This document shows positions 1 through 6,059 of a DNA stretch of 7,675 bases, in pieces. The notes beneath the pieces were generated by a model. It had not been told where the DNA came from and searched no databases. It saw only the letters and a list, made by a program, of their open reading frames with translations. How positions within the stretch are numbered: position 1 is the stretch's first letter; each line of letters begins with the position of its first letter. The position numbers were made by a program, and so were the translations under genes. Origin of the DNA: Desulfovibrio sp. (GTDB lineage: Bacteria; Desulfobacterota; Desulfovibrionia; Desulfovibrionales; Desulfovibrionaceae); contig JAAUYY010000147.1 in assembly GCA_014804865.1 (NCBI GenBank), positions 1-7,675 of the forward strand, in the 5' to 3' direction.

Positions 1-267
1 AATTATTTGATTATTACCTATATATATTCCAGTATGCTCTGCATTTAGATTTAATAAAGATAGACCAAGAATTGGAGAAAGATCGCAATGTATTACACTT
101 CCTAAACTTGGCGTAACGTCATCTCTAAATACATTATCTAGTAATGAGTTAGTATCTCTCACTGGTTTTGGAGGCATATGAACAGTAGGAAAATTCATAG
201 GAACTGTTGGGCCATTCGTTTTAATCAACTGTTCAAATAGCGTTCCTAATCCGTCAAATAATCCCAT
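1..267 (-). CDS. Partial AT-rich gene, LRAT/NlpC-P60-like papain-fold protein (N-terminal 89 residues)
   Basis: The frame opens with ATG at 265-267 and stays open for 89 codons to the window edge, so the 3' end is missing. A strong ribosome-binding site (AAGGAG, five-base spacer) fixes the start. Residues 1-16 form a short amphipathic stretch (MGLFDGLGTLFEQLIK); residues 17-52 are Pro-rich and probably a linker. From residue 56 the pattern Gly-Ser-Val-Ile-x-Cys-Asp-Leu, then Glu-His-Thr-Gly-Ile-Tyr-Ile-Gly (residues 78-85), matches the start of bacterial LRAT-domain proteins. In that family the His before the Gly-Ile-Tyr strand is catalytic and the nucleophilic Cys lies later, here outside the window. 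Known relatives are acyltransferases or thiol hydrolases acting on lipid or peptide bonds; the substrate here is unknown. No signal peptide is visible. G+C is 89/267 (33%), unlike the neighbouring kinase gene, which suggests transfer. Another NlpC/P60-type hydrolase is the main alternative. The gene is fairly sure; the family is likely but unproven. Confidence 0.7.
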   Translation of the reverse strand, partial: MGLFDGLGTLFEQLIKTNGPTVPMNFPTVHMPPKPVRDTNSLLDNVFRDDVTPSLGSVIHCDLSPILGLSLLNLNAEHTGIYIGNNQII

Positions 268-272
268 TTATT

Positions 273-278
273 CTCCTT
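273..278 (-). promoter_or_regulatory. Shine-Dalgarno site of the LRAT-like gene
   Basis: On the minus strand AAGGAG lies five bases (AATAA) before the ATG at 265-267. This is a near-consensus site at good spacing, and it is the main reason to accept the left-edge frame as a real gene and this ATG as its start. Confidence 0.75.
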
Positions 279-388
279 AACTTATAAAAATTTTCGGCAA
301 ATTAAAGCGACCGCCTATTGCGTTAGCCGCTCCGTTATTTTTCTTTGAACTTCGCTCCCCCCGCGCCATAAGCGCGACCGCGTCCTGT

Positions 389-3148
389 CTATATCTTCAA
401 TATCTCATCGAGTTTTCTAAACAAGACCTTGAAGTCGATCGGCTTGGCTATATGGGCGTTCATGCCGCGGCGCAAGGCCTCCTGTCTGTCTTCCTCGAAG
501 GAATTGGCGGTCATCGCGATGATGGGGATCCCCGCTAATTGAGAGTCGGGCAAAGCGCGGATTAACTCGGTGGCGTCGTAGCCGTCCATCACGGGCATCT
601 GCACGTCCATAAGCACGATATCGTATTTGCCGGGATCAGACGTAATGAGCTTGTCGACCGCTTCGCGACCGTTATTGGCGATGTCGACATGATAGCCCGC
701 GTCCTTGAGAAACTCGCAGGCTATCTCCTGATTCATGGGATTGTCTTCGGTGAGAAGAATAGAGCCTTGATAGGCTTGCGAAGGCGCGTTTTTCGTCTCT
801 GTAGACTCCGCCGCCCGTTGTCCGTCTCCGGCAAGCAGATCGTCGGCTTCGGCGATCTTGAGAGTTACGGTGAAAATAAACTCCGTGCCCTCCCCCAGAT
901 TGCTCCGCACGTCGATCTTGCCGCCCATCATTTCACCGATGCTGCGCGTTATGGCCATGCCGAGTCCCGTGCCCTGTATTCCCGCGATAGTAGAGGTCTG
1001 CGCGCGCTCGAAAGGCTCGAATATCCTCGTCAAAAACTCCTCGCTCATTCCGATGCCATTGTCCTTGACGCGAAATTCGTACTTTCTCGAGGTCTCGTCA
1101 TCCCCTGGCGTCTCCTCGACGTTCATTTCGATCGTCCCTTCGTCGGGAGTGTATTTTATGGAATTGCTTAAAAGATTTAACAGGAGCTGATTGAGACGCA
1201 ACTTGTCGCAGAGAATCACCGTGTCTTTCACATGATCCACGTTGAATATGAGCGTCTGCTTTTTCGCCTGGGCTGCGGGATAGACAATGTTCCAAAGCTC
1301 GCGGAGAATGGCCGAAAGATCCCAGGCTTTTTCGTCCAGCTGAATCTTGCCGCTCTCGATATGGCTCATATCGAGGATATTATTAATCAGACTGATCAGG
1401 TGATTGCCGGAGGCGAGAATCTTTTCCAGATAATCGCGGATGGGCCCCTGATCTTCCAGATGGGCGAGGGCGAGAGACGTATAGCCTATGACCGCGTTCA
1501 TCGGCGTGCGAATATCGTGAGACATATTGGAGAGGAAAATGCTTTTGGCCGTGCTCGCCTTGCGGGCGGCTTTTAAAGCTTCGGCCAGACGGTTTTTCTG
1601 CTCTATCTCCTGACGCACTCGCGAATTTATGCTCTGAAGGCCTATGACAAGCTCGTGCTGGTCGTTCAAATTGCCGGCCAGCGCCGCCTTCATCTGGTAA
1701 TAAATAACGTCGTTTCCGTCCAGGACGCGATAGTTTATATAAAAAATTTTCTTTTTCGCCAGTTGCTCGCGCAGATTCTCCAGCGACATGGCGGAGCGGA
1801 GACTCTCGCGATCGTCGGGATGAACGCAGGTATCGATGTATTCGTCGATGATTTCCTTCAAAGGCTTGCGCTGGGAAAAGGTCTCGCGCATTTTCGCCTC
1901 GGCGACATTGTTCATCTCCAGGACGGAGCCCGCGCCGGTCAGGGAATCCTCGACAAAGACGACTCCGTAATCGACGCTAAGCGCGCGGATTAGCTCCTGC
2001 TGTCGCTTCTCCTTCTCCATGAGCTCTTTTTCCTCGGCCAGTTTCTGCGAAGTGCAATCCATCATGAATCGCTGGCAAATAAGCTCGCCGTCCTTCTCGA
2101 TTAGCTTGGCGTTGCCCATGACGTAATAAATCTTTCCGTCGGGATGACAAATCCTGTACTCGTAACTCGCGCTTTCGCCCTCCTTGCTCAACTGGGCTAT
2201 CGCCCTGCGAAGACGCTGACGGTCGTCCGCGTACACGCATCCGGCGACCATATTAAAGCCGTCGGCCTGGGCTTCTTCCTGGGTGTCATAGCCGAGCAGA
2301 CGGAGCGCGGCCCTGTTGACGCTAACGATCTTCTCGCCATCGAGGGTATGGGTAATTACGCCGCAATCCATATTCGTAAAAATGGACTCCAAAGCCTCGT
2401 TATTGCGAACGAGTCTAGCGTAATAATCGCGCTCGCGAGTAACGTCCACGGCGATGCCCATCGTGCCAAGCATGGCGCCGTCGCGGTCGCGAATGGGAGC
2501 CTTGTAAGTTTTCAAAAGTCTCGGCCCTTCGCCCGTGATAATCTCTTCGTCCGCGATCTGTACCTTGCCCGATTCCATGACCTTGCGCTCGGACTCGATG
2601 CAGGCCGGGTCGTCGTCCTCCACATTCCAGATATAGGCGTGCCGCTTGCCCTGCACGTCTTCTTTTGGCTTGTTCACTGTCCGGCAGAAACTGTCGTTTA
2701 CCAGCGTATGAACTCCCTCGCGACTCTTGTACCAGATTAGGTTCGGACTCGTAGAAAGAAGAGTCTCCAGATAATGATTCGCCTTCCAGAGATCCATTTC
2801 CTTTATCCAGTCGGCTCGCCATTTCCGGAAACGGAATTTTATCTCCCGATCCGTCATCGGCTCGCGCCAAATATCGTGGAGAATGGACATCGACTCGTCG
2901 TCCGTCTCCGTCCCGTCGGAAAGGAGAATGATCTCCGATTCCGATGCCAACCGTCGCAATTCGACAATATTTTCCGCGAACGCCCTTTGACTTACGATCA
3001 GCAGATCCGCCTTCCGCTTGAAGTCGGAGAGCGAGTTGATCGCGACTACTTTCTGCGAAAAGTTATCGGGACAGGACTCGGTTTCGATAATCCTTGATAC
3101 GGGCTCCGGACAGTCCACAAGATAAACGCTGGCGTTATATTTATACAT
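389..3148 (-). CDS. Soluble hybrid histidine kinase: pseudo-receiver, three PAS-like domains, HisKA, HATPase, receiver
   Basis: This 919-residue sensor kinase should autophosphorylate on His and pass the phosphate to its own receiver. Domains, by reading: receiver-like fold without the phospho-Asp (about 5-115); PAS domains at about 126-240, 252-368 and 385-510; a helical linker (510-535); HisKA with H-box His544 (SHDIRTP); HATPase with N-box Asn658/Asn662, G1 DNGIG (696-700), F-box (709-713) and G2 GTGLG (726-730); receiver at 796-919 with Glu801-Asp802, phospho-acceptor Asp848, Thr880 and Lys902. All catalytic residues of the kinase core and C-terminal receiver are present. No membrane segment is visible, so it is probably cytosolic and senses through the PAS domains; the ligand is unknown. 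The start is well fixed: an in-frame TAG lies six bases upstream, although the ribosome site (AGAG) is weak. No response regulator or HPt gene is adjacent, and the receiver ends the protein without an output domain, so the downstream partner must be encoded elsewhere. Confidence 0.95.
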   Translation of the reverse strand: MYKYNASVYLVDCPEPVSRIIETESCPDNFSQKVVAINSLSDFKRKADLLIVSQRAFAENIVELRRLASESEIILLSDGTETDDESMSILHDIWREPMTDREIKFRFRKWRADWIKEMDLWKANHYLETLLSTSPNLIWYKSREGVHTLVNDSFCRTVNKPKEDVQGKRHAYIWNVEDDDPACIESERKVMESGKVQIADEEIITGEGPRLLKTYKAPIRDRDGAMLGTMGIAVDVTRERDYYARLVRNNEALESIFTNMDCGVITHTLDGEKIVSVNRAALRLLGYDTQEEAQADGFNMVAGCVYADDRQRLRRAIAQLSKEGESASYEYRICHPDGKIYYVMGNAKLIEKDGELICQRFMMDCTSQKLAEEKELMEKEKRQQELIRALSVDYGVVFVEDSLTGAGSVLEMNNVAEAKMRETFSQRKPLKEIIDEYIDTCVHPDDRESLRSAMSLENLREQLAKKKIFYINYRVLDGNDVIYYQMKAALAGNLNDQHELVIGLQSINSRVRQEIEQKNRLAEALKAARKASTAKSIFLSNMSHDIRTPMNAVIGYTSLALAHLEDQGPIRDYLEKILASGNHLISLINNILDMSHIESGKIQLDEKAWDLSAILRELWNIVYPAAQAKKQTLIFNVDHVKDTVILCDKLRLNQLLLNLLSNSIKYTPDEGTIEMNVEETPGDDETSRKYEFRVKDNGIGMSEEFLTRIFEPFERAQTSTIAGIQGTGLGMAITRSIGEMMGGKIDVRSNLGEGTEFIFTVTLKIAEADDLLAGDGQRAAESTETKNAPSQAYQGSILLTEDNPMNQEIACEFLKDAGYHVDIANNGREAVDKLITSDPGKYDIVLMDVQMPVMDGYDATELIRALPDSQLAGIPIIAMTANSFEEDRQEALRRGMNAHIAKPIDFKVLFRKLDEILKI

Positions 3149-3157
3149 AGATCTCTA

Positions 3158-3206
3158 CATAACTGCTGTTGAACGACTCCGCGGGCGCGGCCTTCTCCCT
3201 CCCGCG
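3158..3206 (-). promoter_or_regulatory. Kinase mRNA leader: stem-loop plus start-stop AUG-UAG
   Basis: Minus-strand CGCGGG (3201-3206) can pair with CCCGCG (3180-3185), giving a six-base-pair stem whose 15-base loop is purine-rich and resembles a ribosome-binding site (AGGGAGAAGG). Closer to the gene, ATG at 3158-3160 is followed directly by TAG at 3155-3157, in frame with and just before the kinase ATG. The elements are real in sequence; a role in translation control is inference. Confidence 0.3.
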
Positions 3207-3219
3207 ATGTTTTTACCTT

Positions 3220-3248
3220 TCTATACAAAATTATTAAGCAAATGTCTA
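3220..3248 (-). promoter_or_regulatory. Sigma-70-type promoter for the kinase gene
   Basis: On the minus strand a -35 element TAGACA (3243-3248; five of six match TTGACA) and a -10 element TATAGA (3220-3225; four of six match TATAAT) are separated by 17 bases. The local sequence is AT-rich within a GC-richer region. Transcription would begin near 3213, leaving a leader of about 65 bases before the kinase ATG at 3146-3148. This fits an independent kinase transcription unit behind the protease gene. Confidence 0.6.
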
Positions 3249-3276
3249 AAAAATTGCCTAATTATTTCGACGTATC

Positions 3277-3292
3277 CGCCGACGCGTCGGCG
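3277..3292 (-). terminator. Perfect 16-bp palindrome abutting the protease stop codon; weak terminator candidate
   Basis: CGCCGACGCGTCGGCG is self-complementary and touches the protease TGA (3293-3295). As RNA it could fold into a six-base-pair GC stem with a CGCG loop. A run of six T follows on the minus strand only at 3248-3253, about 23 bases later, so it is not a canonical intrinsic terminator. It might instead be a protein-binding site or an mRNA 3'-end stabiliser. Confidence 0.35.
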
Positions 3293-5983
3293 TCAAGGCA
3301 ACAGGGCGACGTCGTAGGCGTTTACAAGATACTTGTTCGCGACTTCGCGCAGCTTCTCCGGCGAGATGGAAAAAGTCTTATCGATAAGCTCCCTCTGGAA
3401 ATTGCGGGGATAGCCGAGAATCGCGTCCGTCGCCGCTTCCCCGGCGCGAGAGGAAAGACTTTGCAAATCGCGGGCGTATTCGCCGAGCAACCGGTTGGCT
3501 CCCGATTTCAGATCCTCGACCGGAAGCGGCTTTGTCTTCAGATCCTTGATGACGCTCTCGAATCCGTCGCGGGCGGCTTGAACCTTCTCGGGCGTAGTCC
3601 CAATATAGAAAGCCATGAACCCGGCTTCAGGCATCGAGCGATTGAAGGCGGTTACAGTGTAGCCGAGCCCTTCGTCGTCGCGGAGCTTGCTAAATAAAAT
3701 TCCGCTCTGGCCCGAGAGGACGCTTTGTAGCAACATGAGCGCGGGAGCGTCTTCATGTGTCGGCGGAACGGTCTTGAAGATACGCATAATGTGGGCTTGA
3801 TTCCTGCCAGGAAGGGTCAGATCTAGCGTCTTCGCGTCGCCCCAATGAGGCTCTGGCGCGACAAAGGGCCTGGAATGGGGTATGGGAAGGCTCTTTGCGA
3901 AATTTAGAACGTCCTCGCGCTTGAAATCGCCCGAAATGGACAGAACCCAGGGTTGATTAGCCTGAATTGTCCAGAAATCGCGGACGCTGACCGCGTTCAG
4001 AGTATCGAGAATCTTCTCCGTGCCCAGGGAATCGTAGCCGTAGGGCTGATTATCGGGGAACAAAAAGGGATTCAGCTTCGCGAACATATAACTTAACGGC
4101 TGATCCTCGCGTCGACGCAGAGCCGATTTCATGTCATCGATCTCGCGCACGATCTCGGCGGGCTCGAAGCGAGGCTTTCGGAGAATATCCCGCATCATCT
4201 CAAAATAATCGGAGTTAAAACGCGAGGGACCGGTCAAACTGACGCTAAATGTCTGCAAACCCGCGCGGGCGCCCGCCGCGGCCGCTCTCTCGGAAAACCA
4301 GCGCTCCATGGCCGGCTTGGAAAGCGATCCGCATCCGTCGGTCAGCAGTCTCGCGGTCAGATTCGCGAGTCCCTGCTTCTCGGGTTTGAGCAGGGCGTTG
4401 CCGCCGGCCATTATAAAATCCATCGACACATAAGGAGAGCTATCGTCGGGCAGGAAAATTATCCGACACCCGTTTTCCAGCTCGACTGTTTCCATGGGCG
4501 CCGCCTTTCCGGACATTTTCCCGGCGCGCTCGATTGTTGGCGCCGGCGGCCAGTTATTTTTCATTATCGCGGCGAAGTCCGGCAACTCGGCTTTTTCGGG
4601 GGCCATTACGCGAACGCGGGCGCGACTGGAATCCAGCCAGTTGGTTATGGACTCCTGCAGTTCCGCCGTGTCTATATTGCGTTGGGTATAGCGGATATTT
4701 TCTTCGCCCTGTCTTCCGCCCAGCTCAAATTCCACTGTCGCCCGCCAGGAAGCCAGACCGTTCAGGGTTTCGCCCGTTCGATCCATGCTGTCCTCGAGGT
4801 TGAACTTGGCCCTCGCAATGGCTTCCGGCGAGAAGACGCCGGCAGAAAGTCTGGCGAGCTCGGCGGTGAGGTCTTTCCAGAACGCTTCAACCTTGCCCGG
4901 ATCAAGCTGGGCGATAATCGTAAACAAGCCAGCTCGCGACAGACTCATGTTGCTCGCGTCGATACTGTCGACCAGTTGCAGATCGTATTTGTATTTCTGA
5001 TAAAAGACCGACGTTCCGTCGCCGCCGAGCAGATAGCTCAATACGTCCAGGGCGATGGATCTATAATCGCCAATGCCCGGTACGGGGAGAGCGACGCCCA
5101 TATAGACCTTGTTCCACGGGCCGCGAGTCACCTCGACGACAGGAGATCCGTCCGCGGCGGTCGCTATGTCGATAGGCTGGGGCTCCGGTAGGTCGGAACT
5201 GTTTTTCAGGGAGCCAAAAAGTCCCTGGACGTAATTCAGGACTTCTTGCGGATCGATATCGCCCGCGACGAGGAGCATCATGTTTTGCGGCTGGTACCAG
5301 AGCTTGACATAATCGCGCAATTCCTTGTCGGTAACCGCTCTTATGGTGTCTTCATAGCCGATGATGGGTCGTCCATAGGGCGTATTTTTCAGCCCCGCCA
5401 CTTGCAGATTCTCAAAGAGTTTGCGCATGGGCGAATCCTCGCCGCGTTGCAACTCGGAGATTACGACTTCTTTTTCGGACTTGAGTTCCTCCGGATCAAG
5501 CGTCGCCTGAAAAGCCATATCCTTTATCACATCGATGCCAACCTTCCAATGCGCGGACGGCATATCCGTGATGTACCATGTCTTATCGAAGCTGGTCGCC
5601 GCGTTGAGATAGCCGCCCAGGGATTCGACGTCCTCGGCCACTTTGCCCTTTGGCCTGTGGCTCGTGCCCTTGAATACCATATGCTCGAGAATATGGCTTA
5701 TTCCCGCGAAGCGCGGATCCTCGTTCGCCGATCCAGTCCGAACATAAAGACGGGCGCAGGAAAGAGGAAAGCGCGCGTCCCTTATTATATAGATCAGCAA
5801 TCCGTTCGGAAGCCTGGTCAGGATTTCGTCTTTGGCGCCGGTCGGCGCGGAAGAAGCGGTCGGTGCGCCGACGTCTGGGGTTTTCATTGCCTCCGCGGCC
5901 TCGCAACGACCGCCGGACGCGAAAGCGATACTGGCGGCAAGCACAAAAGACAAAATCGCGCCGGAGCGCCTTGAATTAGACAT
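3293..5983 (-). CDS. Exported two-half M16-family zinc metalloprotease
   Basis: This 896-residue protein is a pitrilysin/insulinase (M16) peptidase, a clamshell protease that typically degrades peptides or short unfolded proteins. The N-terminus looks like a Sec signal peptide: Arg5-Arg6, hydrophobic 9-22, and an Ala-Glu-Ala site with likely cleavage after Ala32; Cys27 lacks a lipobox context. That predicts a periplasmic or secreted enzyme. The first half carries the inverted zinc motif His97-Ile-Leu-Glu100-His101, with the third ligand probably Glu177 (Glu172 is an alternative) in the EVVISE segment. The second half (from about 500) has the same fold pattern but no zinc motif at the matching place (538-550). 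It keeps the Arg768/Tyr775 pair (LRDDEGLGY) typical of the non-catalytic M16 half. Thus one chain supplies both halves that some bacteria encode as two subunits. The start is supported by GGAGAGGA seven bases upstream. The gene lies 67 bp after the SNF2 gene and may be cotranscribed with it. Confidence 0.95.
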   Translation of the reverse strand: MSNSRRSGAILSFVLAASIAFASGGRCEAAEAMKTPDVGAPTASSAPTGAKDEILTRLPNGLLIYIIRDARFPLSCARLYVRTGSANEDPRFAGISHILEHMVFKGTSHRPKGKVAEDVESLGGYLNAATSFDKTWYITDMPSAHWKVGIDVIKDMAFQATLDPEELKSEKEVVISELQRGEDSPMRKLFENLQVAGLKNTPYGRPIIGYEDTIRAVTDKELRDYVKLWYQPQNMMLLVAGDIDPQEVLNYVQGLFGSLKNSSDLPEPQPIDIATAADGSPVVEVTRGPWNKVYMGVALPVPGIGDYRSIALDVLSYLLGGDGTSVFYQKYKYDLQLVDSIDASNMSLSRAGLFTIIAQLDPGKVEAFWKDLTAELARLSAGVFSPEAIARAKFNLEDSMDRTGETLNGLASWRATVEFELGGRQGEENIRYTQRNIDTAELQESITNWLDSSRARVRVMAPEKAELPDFAAIMKNNWPPAPTIERAGKMSGKAAPMETVELENGCRIIFLPDDSSPYVSMDFIMAGGNALLKPEKQGLANLTARLLTDGCGSLSKPAMERWFSERAAAAGARAGLQTFSVSLTGPSRFNSDYFEMMRDILRKPRFEPAEIVREIDDMKSALRRREDQPLSYMFAKLNPFLFPDNQPYGYDSLGTEKILDTLNAVSVRDFWTIQANQPWVLSISGDFKREDVLNFAKSLPIPHSRPFVAPEPHWGDAKTLDLTLPGRNQAHIMRIFKTVPPTHEDAPALMLLQSVLSGQSGILFSKLRDDEGLGYTVTAFNRSMPEAGFMAFYIGTTPEKVQAARDGFESVIKDLKTKPLPVEDLKSGANRLLGEYARDLQSLSSRAGEAATDAILGYPRNFQRELIDKTFSISPEKLREVANKYLVNAYDVALLP

Positions 5984-5990
5984 ATCTTGT

Positions 5991-5998
5991 TCCTCTCC
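5991..5998 (-). promoter_or_regulatory. Shine-Dalgarno site of the M16 protease gene
   Basis: Minus-strand GGAGAGGA lies seven bases before the ATG at 5981-5983. It selects this ATG, which also places the signal peptide at the exact N-terminus. Confidence 0.75.
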
Positions 5999-6021
5999 AT
6001 CGTTTTATGGGCCGCTGGGCT

Positions 6022-6059
6022 GACGCCTTTCGCCTGAATCGCGCGGCGGATCAGGCGTC
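6022..6059 (-). promoter_or_regulatory. Two competing hairpins across the SNF2 stop codon and SNF2-M16 gap
   Basis: Two perfect seven-base pairings share one arm. AGGCGTC at 6053-6059 complements GACGCCT at 6022-6028, and TCAGGCG at 6051-6057 complements CGCCTGA at 6031-6037; the second stem can extend with GA/TC past a bulged A. They cannot form together. No T-tract follows on the minus strand, so a simple intrinsic terminator is unlikely. The structure could separate or stabilise the two parts of a shared mRNA; that role is inference. Confidence 0.4.

Noticed and set aside
301..306. Possible -10 element (minus-strand TTTAAT) for the LRAT-like gene
   Set aside because: No acceptable -35 hexamer lies 15-19 bases upstream, and AT-rich sequence gives such matches by chance. 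The TATAAG at 282-287 has the same problem and sits too close to the ribosome site.
307..381. Direct repeat GCGACCGC (307-314 and 374-381) as an attachment site
   Set aside because: Eight bases is too short to call, both copies lie on the same side of the AT-rich DNA, and no integrase or tRNA is present.
320..388. Intrinsic terminator after the kinase gene
   Set aside because: The candidate pairings on the minus strand have stems of only three to four base pairs and no T-tract in the right place.
2144..2740. Plus-strand frame of 198 codons opposite the kinase gene
   Set aside because: It is antisense to two well-formed PAS domains, with no ribosome site and no recognisable motif.
3242..3697. 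Plus-strand frame starting in the gap between the kinase and protease genes
   Set aside because: It has no ribosome site before its ATG and most of it is antisense to the protease's conserved C-terminus; the protein looks like no known family.
5246..5974. Long plus-strand frame of 242 codons opposite the protease gene
   Set aside because: It lies wholly antisense to the signal peptide and catalytic domain of a clear M16 gene. Long antisense frames are common in GC-rich coding DNA, and the translation shows no domain pattern.
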